Below, one piece after another: positions 44,713 to 54,120 of a stretch of 64,000 bases of DNA. Source of the stretch: DASZMX01 sp035551475 (GTDB lineage Bacteria > Verrucomicrobiota > Verrucomicrobiia > Limisphaerales > Palsa-1400); the NCBI GenBank assembly GCA_035551475.1, contig DASZMX010000037.1:43173-107172 (forward strand), in the 5' to 3' direction. The position numbers and the translations under genes are program-made. Below the pieces are notes generated by a model. It did no database searches, was not told the DNA's origin, and saw only the letters and a program-made list of their open reading frames with translations. Position 1 is the stretch's first letter. The number at the start of each line of letters is the position of its first letter.

Positions 44713-44923
44713 AGGCATTTTTTATATTGAGGGGGGACAGTTGTGCATTAAGTATCAGACCTGTCAGCATGGGATTTATTCAAAGTTACTTGACTGCCCA
44801 TCAACGGCTCACCACCACCAACTCAACTCATTGGTTTATAAACCTTTAGAATTCGATGACAACAGGCTCAGGCATGCGCCGAGCGAGGAAGATTCCATTT
44901 TGCCGCCCCTCCGGGAGTCGAAG

Positions 44924-46180
44924 TTAAATGCGAAGGAAGATTTTTCGACGATACATCCACCAGAGAATAAGCCACTGCACGAGCATCACGCCGGCGCCCG
45001 ATAAAATCGGTTCATAAACCTTGCCGAACACGTCGAAAAGTGATGACCCGAGGTGACGCACCAACGCTTCGGCAATAAAGCCCGTGCATAGCCAGGAAAG
45101 AAGGTACGCCGCGATCGAATTCATCCCCACCACTTGGAAAGGAAACGCCCAAGCGCGACGATTCCAAATATCCAGGATCAGGTACAGGCTTGCCAGAATA
45201 AGAAAACACCATCCGCCGCTAAATAACGTCCAGCTCGGGGTCCAGATTCGTTTGACGACTGGGCATATCCCCGCGACACCGAGCAACCAGCCAGTGAAAA
45301 GGGCCGCTGCGCCAGCCACGGCCAGCCAACGAACTTTGGCGAAAGGTTCACGCTGACTCTTCAACACCCCGCCCGCCAGCAACCCCAGGATCATCGTTCC
45401 CAGCGTGGGAATAAAGTTCAAGGTCGAGTAGCCGCCGTCCGTCGCATAGGTGAAGGGGTGCGCCTGCGGGAAAAGATTCAGAAACCACACATCGAAGGCC
45501 CAGGCAGCGTTGGTGTTCAGACTCCAATGCCCGGCAAAACCGGGCAGCAGGCTGGACGGCGTGGTTCCCGCTCTTCCCCAGTCAAAGGCTGGCCCGGGCA
45601 AGGGATACATGGCGAATGCCAGCCAATAGGCGACCAGAATGACGCTAAGCGCCGCCCATTGCACGCGGACTGGGCGCAGCGCCAGCAAATATAGAAAGCC
45701 GTAGCCCAGCCCGATTTGCGCGAGCGTGTCTTTGAAGGTCCAGTAGGTTTGCGACTGGCCGAGCGAACGCAGAAAGACCCCCAGCATAATAAGGACGAAG
45801 GCGCGACCAAAGGCATGCAGTGTGCGATGCCATTGAGGCTGTCCGGCGTTGATTCTTCGGGCCAAGGAAAACGGCAGCGCCACACCCACCAGAAAGGAAA
45901 ACCCGGGTTGGATCAAATCATGAAGCGAGCAACCGAGCCACTCCACATGGGACTGTTGGGCGGATAAAAAGCTCCACCAACGGCTGCCGGGAAAAGCCTG
46001 CGCCACACGCTCGATCTCGAGCGCCTCGCTCATCATGAGGAGCATGACAAAGCCGCGGAAAACATCGATGGAGGCGAGGCGTTGCGCCACTTCGAACTTC
46101 GGCGCCACGCCAGCCTTTTCACTGCGGGGGTCAGCGGCGGCGATATTCACGGCAATTTCATTCACGCACTGGAAGAGCAT
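44924..46180 (-). CDS. NagX-like membrane protein (DUF5009 / heparan-alpha-glucosaminide N-acetyltransferase-like)
   Basis: A protein with about 10-11 membrane helices. The family block QRLASIDVFRGFVMLLMM starts it, followed by WLGCSLHDLIQPGFSFLVGV and the closing helices FPFQVVGMNSIAAYLLSWL. The first helix block carries the Arg and Asp typical of acyltransferase-3-like membrane proteins. The frame is open to 46291; the ATG at 46180 is preferred because residues before it lack family character, but the longer start is possible. The family is linked to N-acetylglucosamine or related glycan metabolism. The gene is divergent from the fucosidase gene. Confidence 0.85.
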   Translation of the reverse strand: MLFQCVNEIAVNIAAADPRSEKAGVAPKFEVAQRLASIDVFRGFVMLLMMSEALEIERVAQAFPGSRWWSFLSAQQSHVEWLGCSLHDLIQPGFSFLVGVALPFSLARRINAGQPQWHRTLHAFGRAFVLIMLGVFLRSLGQSQTYWTFKDTLAQIGLGYGFLYLLALRPVRVQWAALSVILVAYWLAFAMYPLPGPAFDWGRAGTTPSSLLPGFAGHWSLNTNAAWAFDVWFLNLFPQAHPFTYATDGGYSTLNFIPTLGTMILGLLAGGVLKSQREPFAKVRWLAVAGAAALFTGWLLGVAGICPVVKRIWTPSWTLFSGGWCFLILASLYLILDIWNRRAWAFPFQVVGMNSIAAYLLSWLCTGFIAEALVRHLGSSLFDVFGKVYEPILSGAGVMLVQWLILWWMYRRKIFLRI

Positions 46181-46404
46181 AACAGCTAGGGCGTCCAATA
46201 CAACCAGGTTGGAGCGTCCGTCTTGCGGCCACGTCCGCCTTAAATCCTCCCACTTGGCGGCCAAAGATGGGGAACTAAAGGGCTTTACCATCGCCGGGAA
46301 TGATGGGAAATATGTTTCAGCTACGGCGGAAATTGAGGGCGAGCATTGTCGTCTCCAGTCTCGCGATCACGCACCGCCTTTCCGCAGCGATGTAAAATAA
46401 GATT

Positions 46405-47799
46405 ATGAAGTTCCATCCGCTCTCGCTTAAACCCAAGAAAATCGGCCTGCTTAAACCATTGCTTTTGCTGCTCGCGATGATCAACGCCACGCCGAGCACG
46501 GCCGCCGAGACCAGCACGAACGCCGCTCCCGCCGAAACCGCGGCGCAGCGCGCCCAACGCATGGCGTGGTTCAACAACGCGCGCTTCGGCATGTTTATTC
46601 ATTGGGGTGTCTATTCCGTGCCCGCCGGTGAATGGCAGGGGCAGCGCACCAACGGGCTGGGTGAATGGATCATGAACGATCGAAAAATTCCTGTTTCCGA
46701 ATATGAGAAATTTGCGGCCCAATTCGATCCGGAAAAGTTCAACGCAACCGAATGGGTGCGCATGGCAAAAGAGGCGGGAGTCAAATATATCGTAATCACC
46801 TCCAAGCATCACGATGGCTTTGCGATGTGGCGCTCCGACCTCTCGGACTGGGGCATCAAGGCCACCCCTTTCCACCGCGATCCGCTGAAAGAACTGGCCG
46901 ACGCCTGCCACGCGGCCGGTTTGAAAATGTGTTTCTATTATTCCATCATGGATTGGCATCATCCGGATTGGCCGGAACGCCGCGCCTGGAACGACAAGGC
47001 CACGGGCGCTCCAGATATGGACCGTTACGTGGCTTACATGAAGGGCCAGCTCAAGGAATTAATCACCCGTTACGGCCCGGTGGGCATTTTGTGGTTCGAC
47101 GGTGAATGGGAAAAGCCATGGACCACCGAGCGCGCCCTCGACCTCTATAAGTACCTCAAAGGCCTCCAGCCGAGCATCATCATTAACAATCGCATTGGGA
47201 AAGGACGCGAGGGCATGAACGGCATGGACAAGGGTCAGGGAGTGGGCGATTACGGGACGCCCGAACAACAGATTCCCGCCAACGGCTTCGGGCCGGGCGT
47301 AAACTGGGAATCGTGCATGACGATGAACGACACCTGGGGCTTTCGGAAAGACGATCAGCATTGGAAATCCACCCAAACCCTGGTTCGCAACCTCATTGAT
47401 TGCGCCAGCAAAGGCGGCAATTACCTTCTCAACATCGGGCCGACTTCCGAGGGACTTTTTCCGGAGGCCTCCATCACGCGCCTCCATGAAATCGGCGGTT
47501 GGATGAAGACCAATGGTGTCGCGATTTACGGGACCACCGCGAGCCCGTTCCCGCGCGAATTAAGTTGGGGCCGCTGCACCAAAAAAGGCAACACGCTCTA
47601 TTTGCATGTGTTCAATTGGCCCGCCGATGGAAAATTGCACGTCCCGGTGTTTAATAAAAAAGCCAAAGCCCGCCTGCTCGCGGAACCGCATCGCAAACTT
47701 CCCTGCTCCTTTGACGCCGACGGCCTGGTGATCCAATTGCCGAACAGCGCACCCGACAGCGTGGCCACCGTGATAGCGCTCCAAAACTCGCTGCCCTAA
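46405..47799 (+). CDS. alpha-L-fucosidase, GH29
   Basis: A 464-residue secreted hydrolase with a signal peptide (about residues 14-34, ending STAAE). GH29 motifs: WFNNARFGMFIHWGVYSVPA, ITSKHHDGFAMWRS, and the nucleophile D232 in ILWFDGEWEKPW. The domain ends with NYLLNIGPTSEGLFPE. A short C-terminal beta domain follows, as is usual for the family. It releases alpha-linked L-fucose from plant or algal glycans such as fucosylated xyloglucan, which would fit the GH12-like genes in the window. A hairpin follows the gene. Confidence 0.95.
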   Translation: MKFHPLSLKPKKIGLLKPLLLLLAMINATPSTAAETSTNAAPAETAAQRAQRMAWFNNARFGMFIHWGVYSVPAGEWQGQRTNGLGEWIMNDRKIPVSEYEKFAAQFDPEKFNATEWVRMAKEAGVKYIVITSKHHDGFAMWRSDLSDWGIKATPFHRDPLKELADACHAAGLKMCFYYSIMDWHHPDWPERRAWNDKATGAPDMDRYVAYMKGQLKELITRYGPVGILWFDGEWEKPWTTERALDLYKYLKGLQPSIIINNRIGKGREGMNGMDKGQGVGDYGTPEQQIPANGFGPGVNWESCMTMNDTWGFRKDDQHWKSTQTLVRNLIDCASKGGNYLLNIGPTSEGLFPEASITRLHEIGGWMKTNGVAIYGTTASPFPRELSWGRCTKKGNTLYLHVFNWPADGKLHVPVFNKKAKARLLAEPHRKLPCSFDADGLVIQLPNSAPDSVATVIALQNSLP

Positions 47800-47839
47800 G
47801 CGACCATTGGCCATCCCGGCGCCCGTATAAACATACGAT

Positions 47840-47863
47840 TGCGGGGACAACTTCAGTCCCGCA
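47840..47863 (+). terminator. possible intrinsic terminator after fucosidase
   Basis: A GC-rich stem (TGCGGGGAC against GTCCCGCA, one bulged G) with a 7-nt loop is followed by CTTTT. The T-run is short, so termination would be partial. It lies 40 bp after the fucosidase stop and just before the next gene. Confidence 0.4.
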
Positions 47864-47873
47864 CTTTTAGGGT

Positions 47874-49418
47874 GTGATCGTAGTAAAAAAGGCGGTGCGT
47901 TGGTTTTTTTGTGCGGCAGGGTCGGCCGTTTTGTTGACATCTAGCGCGAGGGCGGAGGTCGCGACCAACGACGCAGCGTTATGGCGGCCGCGATTGGTTA
48001 CGCCGGCCATGGTGGCGCTCGATCGCGCGGCGGACCGGGAGTTTATGGCGGAGGTTCGCGCGACGGCGGGAGCGCACGATTGGACGGCGGTCCTGGCCAA
48101 CGATTTGATGAGTTGGCCGTGCCAGGTGGTTTCCGCGACCTACGCGCGGATCAACAACCAGAGTGAGCCGGGCTGGCAAATCAAGATCAGCGCCCCGACG
48201 AACATTTCGCCAGAGTTATGCAGCCTGACCGTCGGCTGCAACGAAAGCATCAGCACGCAACCGCAAGCGGTCAGCGTGATCGAGACGTATGCGACGAACT
48301 TTTATATCCTGCACATTACGGATGAACAAATCGTCAACCAGTATCACACCGATCCGTCCGGCCAATTTCACAAAGGCGTGGGCACTTGGGAGGAAATGAA
48401 TTGGATGCAGGAACCAGTCAATCTCATCAATCCGCGCTTCGCTCTCATCACGGGCGACCAAATCGATTTCAACGGGGCGTTGGACGGCTGGAATAATTGG
48501 TCGAATTGGGGTTACAAGCCGTCGGGCAAGAAAGTTTTCTCCGAACAGGAAACGACGGAGTTGGAAAAGCGGTTGGGTGATCTCTATAAGGATTGTCATC
48601 GCGGCTATCGTGTGGCCTACGTCGAGACGCCGGGCAATCACGACGTGCCGCCGCCGGGCAAGACGCTGTACGGTTCCACGATCGATTGGCATCCCATGGG
48701 AGCGCGCGCCTATGAAGAACAATTCGGGCAGCGTGATTGGTCATTTCGAATGGGCGATTTTTACGTGCTGATGCACGATTGGAGCAGCGAGCGATTACGC
48801 GAGTGGGCGGCCAAAGATTACCGAGCCGCGACGGACGATGCGTCAGTCAAGTTCCGCCTGGTGGGACAACATTACCACGCCAAATGGAACGGCGCCAAAA
48901 CCGGCAACTACCCATTTCGCCCCGCCACGTGCGACTTGATGCTCATCGGGCATGGCCACACCACCGTGAATGTGCAAACCAAACCCTATTGCATCTTCGA
49001 AGAGCGCGCCGCCTTCGTTTACGGCACCGCCGGGTTCTTTAATTTCCAACGCACCGCCGACGGTTGGACGTGCGACCAGACCGTCGCTCCGCGCAATCAA
49101 ACGAATGACGTTTGGGGCTTATTCACAGCCAACGGCGTCAAAAAGAAAGTGCGCTGCAACCAACCGGACAGCATGAATATTGCGGCGCAGTCGGTGACCA
49201 TCACCAACGATTTGCCGCACAATTTCTACGACGGCCGTGTGCGCTTCGTGCTGCCCAAGGGAGTTTATCGAAACATCGAAAACGGCACGATTCTCTCAGA
49301 GTATGATTGCGCGCATGACACCAAAACCGCCGTCCTGGTGCGCGTCAATATCCCCGCGACTAATACCGTGACTGTTACTCTTGCCGGCAACGGCGAGAAA
49401 AACGGCGGCGGATTGTAA
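47874..49418 (+). CDS. secreted calcineurin-like metallophosphoesterase
   Basis: A 514-residue protein starting with GTG, with a signal peptide (about residues 8-27). Metallophosphoesterase blocks in order are ILHITDEQIVNQYHTD, ITGDQIDFNGALDGW (GDxxD-like), YVETPGNHDVPPPG (GNHD), and LIGHGHTTVN (GHxH). The first metal motif, normally D-x-H, appears as HITDEQ, so metal binding may differ. The C-terminal 120 residues are beta-rich. Substrate is not known. Family members of this size in Verrucomicrobia are periplasmic phosphoesterases or nucleotidases. Confidence 0.83.
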   Translation: MIVVKKAVRWFFCAAGSAVLLTSSARAEVATNDAALWRPRLVTPAMVALDRAADREFMAEVRATAGAHDWTAVLANDLMSWPCQVVSATYARINNQSEPGWQIKISAPTNISPELCSLTVGCNESISTQPQAVSVIETYATNFYILHITDEQIVNQYHTDPSGQFHKGVGTWEEMNWMQEPVNLINPRFALITGDQIDFNGALDGWNNWSNWGYKPSGKKVFSEQETTELEKRLGDLYKDCHRGYRVAYVETPGNHDVPPPGKTLYGSTIDWHPMGARAYEEQFGQRDWSFRMGDFYVLMHDWSSERLREWAAKDYRAATDDASVKFRLVGQHYHAKWNGAKTGNYPFRPATCDLMLIGHGHTTVNVQTKPYCIFEERAAFVYGTAGFFNFQRTADGWTCDQTVAPRNQTNDVWGLFTANGVKKKVRCNQPDSMNIAAQSVTITNDLPHNFYDGRVRFVLPKGVYRNIENGTILSEYDCAHDTKTAVLVRVNIPATNTVTVTLAGNGEKNGGGL

Positions 49419-49434
49419 TCGAGATTCATTCGCG

Positions 49435-49465
49435 GGCTGGTTAGGCTCTGGGTAGCTAATCAGCC
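49435..49465 (+). terminator. hairpin after metallophosphoesterase gene
   Basis: A 10-bp stem (GGCTGGTTAG against CTAATCAGCC, one G-T pair) with an 11-nt loop lies between the metallophosphoesterase and the next gene. No T-run follows, so it may only be an mRNA-end or stability element. Confidence 0.35.
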
Positions 49466-49470
49466 TTGAA

Positions 49471-50415
49471 ATGATCATCGAGCAGCCAGTCGAGGTCAGG
49501 CAGTTTTCGGATATCCGCAGCAGAAAAGCGTGGCGTTCATTGGGAATTCGACTGCGGCCGTTCATCCCCGTTTCACTCTTTTCGGTTTTATGCTCCACCG
49601 AAATGGTTTTGATTAATGGCTTAAAATCGAACGCTACGCCACGTCTGATGTGGTCCGCGGAAATGACCTTGATTAGCGTCGTGCTGGCTCCTGTCCTCTA
49701 CTTGGTTTTATCGACGTTTTACGGGCGCGCCACGCTCGTGGAGATTGAAATCATGAAGGCGGGCGTGGCTTTTCGAGGGAAGAAGGAAACTCAAATTCCT
49801 TGGAATCAAATGTCTCTCGTGGTGGCGAGGCCCCTCCCCGGTGACGCGGGTTTTGCGGTTCTGAGTTTCGGATATAAGAGGGCCATGGCAAATTCTATTT
49901 GGGCGAAGCCGCTTCTCTCGCCTCGAAAGGGCAATCGGCGTCGCGATCTCTGTTGGCGTCGGATGACAGTTCCCACGAGTGTCGTGGAGCGAGTCGCGAC
50001 CGAAATCCAACAACTGCGTCAAACGAATGATCAAGTAACCCCGGTGACATATTCCCGGCCAAAAAAGGGATTCGTCGCCGGATTGTCGGCCATGTTGCTG
50101 GGATTGTATCTACTGTTGCACGGGGCGCCTTTGCTAGTAATTGCCTCAAAAATCCCGCGCGACCCGCAGCCCACGCCCTCGATCCGCCAGACGCAAAAGC
50201 CAAACCTGCTTTTGGAACAACTCCAACCCATCGTGCGACGATACTTTCACAGCGAAACCGAACTGCGGCGCGCCTATTTAACCGTGGGCTACTTTCTGAC
50301 GATCCTGGGCGGAGTGTTGTACATTGCCGGATTCATCATCCCGCGCCGGCAAGATTCGTCCACCACGGCGCTCGGTTCGCCGAACTGGCTCACCACACCT
50401 CCACCGGCCCTTTAG
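49471..50415 (+). CDS. hypothetical membrane protein
   Basis: A 314-residue product of unknown family. It has two helices near the N-terminus (FIPVSLFSVLCSTEMVLI and LISVVLAPVLYLVLSTFYG), then a soluble segment of about 100 residues whose opening (ATLVEIEIMKAGVAFRGKKE) resembles PH-like domains of bacterial membrane proteins. Two more helices follow (AGLSAMLLGLYLLLHGAPLL and VGYFLTILGGVLYIAGFII). The 3' end overlaps the convergent dus gene by 26 bp. Confidence 0.65.
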   Translation: MIIEQPVEVRQFSDIRSRKAWRSLGIRLRPFIPVSLFSVLCSTEMVLINGLKSNATPRLMWSAEMTLISVVLAPVLYLVLSTFYGRATLVEIEIMKAGVAFRGKKETQIPWNQMSLVVARPLPGDAGFAVLSFGYKRAMANSIWAKPLLSPRKGNRRRDLCWRRMTVPTSVVERVATEIQQLRQTNDQVTPVTYSRPKKGFVAGLSAMLLGLYLLLHGAPLLVIASKIPRDPQPTPSIRQTQKPNLLLEQLQPIVRRYFHSETELRRAYLTVGYFLTILGGVLYIAGFIIPRRQDSSTTALGSPNWLTTPPPAL

Positions 50416-51493
50416 GCACGGGCACCTGGCTGCGTTGCGCGGCGGCAGGCTCCTGCATGAAGGAAGCGACCATGGGCGGGGGGCGATAATTCGGTTTAAG
50501 CTGGCCGTCTTCCGCCAGGAATTGCGCGCGCCATTGCCGGTAGTCGGACAGGATTTCGTCGAATTCCGCGCGGGAGGAGAGTTTGACGATGCGGTGATTG
50601 AAAACGTTGGCGGGGCCAAAACGCCGCGCATACCACGGCCCAATCTTGCGGAACATTCGGCAGCCGTGCGCCTCGCCGAAAATCTCCATCATCAAATCCA
50701 AATGGCGCGACATGACGCGCACGCGCTCATCAAACGATGTTTCGGGCGGCAGCTCGCCTGTGTCAATAAAATGGCGCGCATGCAGAAAAATCCAGGGGTT
50801 GTAAAACGCGCCGCGCCCGATGCTCACGCCGGCGCACCCGGTTGTGTCAAACATCATTTTGGCCGCTTGCGGCGTGGTGACATCGCCATTGCCAATCACG
50901 GGAATGGCGCGCACCGCCTGCACCACGGCGCGGATGCCGGCGAGATTGACGGCGCCGCCAAACCCCTGCTCACGCGTGCGGCCGTGCACAAAAATCGCCG
51001 CCGCGCCCGCATCTTCCAGCACGCGCGCCAGGTCGGGCGCGGTCAGATTGTCGTCGTCCCAACCGAGGCGCATCTTGGCCGTGACCGGAATTTTCAAGGC
51101 ATCCACCATGCCGCGCACGAGGGCCGCGGTTTTATCCATTTCGGTCATCATGGCGGAGCCGCCGCCAACGCGGCAAACCTTGCGCACCGGACAACCCATG
51201 TTGATGTCCACGGAAGCGACGCCGAGGGATTCCAGGTAGAGCGCCGCATCGCGCATTTCCTCGGGCACAGCGCCAAATAATTGCACCGCCAGCGGACGAT
51301 CGGCGGGCGCGGATTCAATTAATTTCAGCGCCTTGGGATTGCGCTCCAGCAAAGAACGAGCGTTGACCAAATCGGTCGTGGCCAGGTCCAGGCCGCCCAA
51401 TTCGCGCACGGTCAACCGAAACGGCAGGTTGGTGTAACCTGCCAGCGGCGAAAGAAACAAATTGGATTTCAAGGCCAGCGGCCCGATGCGCAT
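50390..51493 (-). CDS. dusB: tRNA-dihydrouridine synthase, DusB-like
   Basis: A 367-residue FMN enzyme that reduces uridine to dihydrouridine in tRNA. The TIM barrel starts LFLSPLAGYTNLPFR. The catalytic cysteine is C101 in DINMGCPVRKV. Other blocks are VTAKMRLGWDDDN, AAIFVHGRTREQGF and IGNGDVTTPQAA, with SIGRGAFYNPWIF at the end of the barrel. The C-terminal helical RNA-binding domain follows (FGEAHGCRMFRKIGPWY). Assignment to DusB rather than another Dus subfamily rests on overall pattern. It lies 43 bp downstream of the GNAT gene. Confidence 0.93.
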   Translation of the reverse strand: MRIGPLALKSNLFLSPLAGYTNLPFRLTVRELGGLDLATTDLVNARSLLERNPKALKLIESAPADRPLAVQLFGAVPEEMRDAALYLESLGVASVDINMGCPVRKVCRVGGGSAMMTEMDKTAALVRGMVDALKIPVTAKMRLGWDDDNLTAPDLARVLEDAGAAAIFVHGRTREQGFGGAVNLAGIRAVVQAVRAIPVIGNGDVTTPQAAKMMFDTTGCAGVSIGRGAFYNPWIFLHARHFIDTGELPPETSFDERVRVMSRHLDLMMEIFGEAHGCRMFRKIGPWYARRFGPANVFNHRIVKLSSRAEFDEILSDYRQWRAQFLAEDGQLKPNYRPPPMVASFMQEPAAAQRSQVPVPKGPVEVW

Positions 51494-51536
51494 GCCTCAG
51501 CAAAGCACAAAAGCGCCCGCAAGGAAAGCCAACCTC

Positions 51537-52058
51537 TCAGCCGTCGGCGGGAGCGGCGGGCGTGGGCAGCGTCAATTGATAAAACGCGACATCGAGCCAG
51601 CGTCCGAATTTAAAGCCAGCCTCCCGCAGCACGCCGCCGGGCGTGAACCCGAAAGATTCGTGCAAGGCGATGCTGGCCAAGTTCGTGGCATCAATCACGC
51701 CAATCATGAGGTGGTAATCCTGCGCTTGTGCGACGGCGATGATTTCGCGCAGCAGAATGCGCCCGCAACCTTGCCGCCGAAAACGAGCCTCCACGTAAAC
51801 CGTATGCTCGATAGTGTATTTGTAGCCGGGAAAGGCGCGGAAAGTTCCGTAACTGGCAAAGCCCGCCAGCTCGCCCGCCTCGGTCTCCAAGCCGATAACG
51901 GGAAAATGGCCCTGCGCCTTGGCCGCGAACCATTCCTCGATGCGTTGCGGCGAACGCGGCGCGTATTCGTAAAGCGCGGTGGAGGAGGCAATCGCCTCAT
52001 TGAAAATCGACCGGATCGCCTCGCCGTGGCGCTGGCGCTCACACCGGACGATTTTCAT
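51537..52058 (-). CDS. GNAT family N-acetyltransferase
   Basis: A 173-residue enzyme resembling phosphinothricin/methionine-sulfone N-acetyltransferases. The start at 52058 overlaps the galactokinase stop (ATGA); a longer frame to 52568 is only a shadow of galK. Visible blocks: IFNEAIASSTALYEYAPRS at the N-terminus, YTIEHTVYVEARFRRQGCGR (acetyl-CoA loop) and ASIALHESFGFTPGGVLREA. The small-molecule amine substrate is not predictable. Confidence 0.92.
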   Translation of the reverse strand: MKIVRCERQRHGEAIRSIFNEAIASSTALYEYAPRSPQRIEEWFAAKAQGHFPVIGLETEAGELAGFASYGTFRAFPGYKYTIEHTVYVEARFRRQGCGRILLREIIAVAQAQDYHLMIGVIDATNLASIALHESFGFTPGGVLREAGFKFGRWLDVAFYQLTLPTPAAPADG

Positions 52059-53263
52059 TCGGCGCCATCCACGATTTGACAGAGCATCGGTTCGATCGTG
52101 ACGCCCGAACGCCGCGCATATTCCGCGGCCATGTATTCCATGAACAAATCCACCGAGCCGCGCTGCACCAGATTGATCGTCGCTCCGCCAAAGCCGCCGC
52201 CCATCAAGCGCGCCCCGTAAATCGCCGGATGCGCGCGCGCTATTTCCACCAGCAGATCCAGCTCCGGCGCGCTGTTCTTGAAGGAATCGCGCGAACTTTC
52301 GTGGCTCTGGAACATGAAATGGCCGAACTGGGCAAAATCCCCGGCGCGCAGCGCCTTGTCCCCATGCTCCACGCGAAAATTTTCGCCGACGATGTGATAG
52401 GCGCATTCGTATTGACGCGGCGTGAGTTTGGCCCGGTTGGCCTTGAGCATCGCTGGATCGACCGCGCGCAGGGCCCGCACCCCGAGCGCCTTGGCGGCGC
52501 CTTCGCATTGCTGGCGCAATTCGTTGTATTCGCCGCCCACCAGCGCGTGTTTCACGCCGGAATTGCACACCACCACGGCGACCTCGCCGATCATCGGCAC
52601 GCGCTCCACGGACAACTCCTGACAGTCAATCATAATGGCGTGGAACGCCTGGCCGAAGAGCGAGGAAATCTGGTCGAGCAAACCGCATTGCACCCCGACA
52701 AATTTATTCTCCGCCGCCTGGCAAATTTTCGCCAGCGCGAGGCGCTCCGCGGGTGGGAGCGGCGGCAACTGGCCATGGCCATCACGCGTGGGCGGCGTGG
52801 CCAGACCCGTCTCGGTGAGCGCATAAGGAAAGAGCTGGCGAATGATCAGCGCGGTGGCGACTTCCAACGCGGCGGAGCTGCTCATGCCGGCGCCAATCGG
52901 AAGATTGCCGTGGATGGCGGCATTGAAGCCGCTGAAGCCCACGCCCCGCTCGCGCAATTGCAGCAACACGCCCTTGACGTAATTGGCCCACGAGGCGGCG
53001 GGATTCTTGACAATATCACTGACCGAAAATTTTTCCGTCTCGGTAAAAGCTGAGGAAGCCAATTCAATCCGTCCGTCGGTGCGGGCGTCTGCGGCGATTT
53101 GGATGTATTTATCGACCGCCAACGCCATGACCAGGCCTTGATTGTAATCAGTGTGATTGCCGATTAATTCCAGGCGGCCCGGCGCCTGGGCGCGGTGCGT
53201 GGGGGTGCGCCCGAATTTTTTTTGAAACAAGCTGACGGCTTCTTGAGCGGGGGCGGTTTTCAT
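52055..53263 (-). CDS. galK: galactokinase
   Basis: A 402-residue GHMP kinase that phosphorylates galactose at C1 in the Leloir pathway. Galactokinase signature: APGRLELIGNHTDYNQG with GNHTDYN at residues 35-41. The usual form is GEHTDYN, but Asn is found in related galactokinases. The ATP loop is LPIGAGMSSSAALEVATALI, and the third GHMP motif is YGARLMGGGFGGATINLV. An extra Pro-rich stretch (TPPTRDGHGQLPPLPPAERL) is inserted after the ATP loop. It would use galactose released by the GH-D hydrolase of the window. Coupled to the GNAT gene. Confidence 0.93.
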   Translation of the reverse strand: MKTAPAQEAVSLFQKKFGRTPTHRAQAPGRLELIGNHTDYNQGLVMALAVDKYIQIAADARTDGRIELASSAFTETEKFSVSDIVKNPAASWANYVKGVLLQLRERGVGFSGFNAAIHGNLPIGAGMSSSAALEVATALIIRQLFPYALTETGLATPPTRDGHGQLPPLPPAERLALAKICQAAENKFVGVQCGLLDQISSLFGQAFHAIMIDCQELSVERVPMIGEVAVVVCNSGVKHALVGGEYNELRQQCEGAAKALGVRALRAVDPAMLKANRAKLTPRQYECAYHIVGENFRVEHGDKALRAGDFAQFGHFMFQSHESSRDSFKNSAPELDLLVEIARAHPAIYGARLMGGGFGGATINLVQRGSVDLFMEYMAAEYARRSGVTIEPMLCQIVDGAE

Positions 53264-53269
53264 GATGAA

Positions 53270-53635
53270 TCAAACGATGCGCGGCGGCGCGTTGAGCTTC
53301 GGGTGCGCCGCCAAAATTTGCAGGCCCGTGATCAGCGCCCAAACCAGCGCGACCAAAAAAATTCCCATGCCGAACAACGGCCAGCGCACATGCCGCCAGA
53401 GCTCCAGCAGGTTGCCGGGTTCGCCGCCGGTGGCCATAAACCAGCGGAGCGCCGTGACACACGAAATCACGCTGACCAGCGTGCCCACGGTCGTGAGCGC
53501 CAGTTGCGCGTAGCCGACGGCGCGTCCGGCCGCGAGGGAACCGGCGCCCGGCAAAGCGAGATTGGCGGTGAAACAGCCGACGGCTTCAGCGTGGTCCATG
53601 GATGCGCGCGGGCGCAGGCGAAGGGACAGTTTCAT
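53270..53635 (-). CDS. small membrane protein (TM2-like)
   Basis: A 121-residue product; the ATG at 53635 is preferred because the longer frame only overlaps the next gene. Hydrophobic segments include ANLALPGAGSLAAGRAVGYA with the following LALTTVGTLVSVISCV, and WPLFGMGIFLVALVWALITG. The first block resembles TM2-type domains. It begins 5 bp after the GYF/DUF4190 gene and ends 6 bp before galK, so it is part of the same run. No function is known. Confidence 0.7.
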   Translation of the reverse strand: MKLSLRLRPRASMDHAEAVGCFTANLALPGAGSLAAGRAVGYAQLALTTVGTLVSVISCVTALRWFMATGGEPGNLLELWRHVRWPLFGMGIFLVALVWALITGLQILAAHPKLNAPPRIV

Positions 53636-53640
53636 GATCG

Positions 53641-54108
53641 CTAAAAGTGATGCCAGCGGCTCATACGCATTGTCCACGGCAGCGCTGCCAAGTTGAGCAA
53701 CGGCGCAATCAGATGCAGCCCCAAAGCGAGAATGGACAAGATCAGCCCGGCCACGGCCAGCCCGCGATCGCGCTCCTGCGCGTCCATCAGCGCCACCAGC
53801 GAAAGCACCAAGCCAAGCAAAGCAAACGGCAACCCGCAACAGCAACAAATGCAGCCCAACAGTCCGCAGACCAGGCTGGCGACCGCGAGATTATTGGACG
53901 GCCGCGCGACCGGAGCCGGCGGCGCGGGCATGGCAACCGCGGGCGGAATCGCAAACGACGCAAAAGTGGACAATGGCCGCCAATCCAGCGAGCCCTCTGA
54001 CTGAATCAGCGTCGCCTGATTGACACGGCCTTCCGCCAGCCATTGGCGCAAAACCTCCGCGGTGATGGGCCCATAAAGTTTTCCGTCGCTGCCGATGACT
54101 TTATACAT
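53641..54108 (-). CDS. GYF_2 and DUF4190 membrane protein
   Basis: A 155-residue protein. Residues 1-50 form a GYF_2-like domain (MYKVIGSDGKLYGPITAEVL, then WLAEGRVNQATLIQ), which in other proteins binds proline-rich peptides. A proline/alanine linker follows (PPAVAMPAPPAPVARP). The C-terminal half is a DUF4190-type two-helix membrane domain (LGCICCCCGLPFALLGLVLS). A paralogue lies two genes upstream. Confidence 0.85.
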   Translation of the reverse strand: MYKVIGSDGKLYGPITAEVLRQWLAEGRVNQATLIQSEGSLDWRPLSTFASFAIPPAVAMPAPPAPVARPSNNLAVASLVCGLLGCICCCCGLPFALLGLVLSLVALMDAQERDRGLAVAGLILSILALGLHLIAPLLNLAALPWTMRMSRWHHF

Positions 54109-54120
54109 GGAGTGGCGCGC

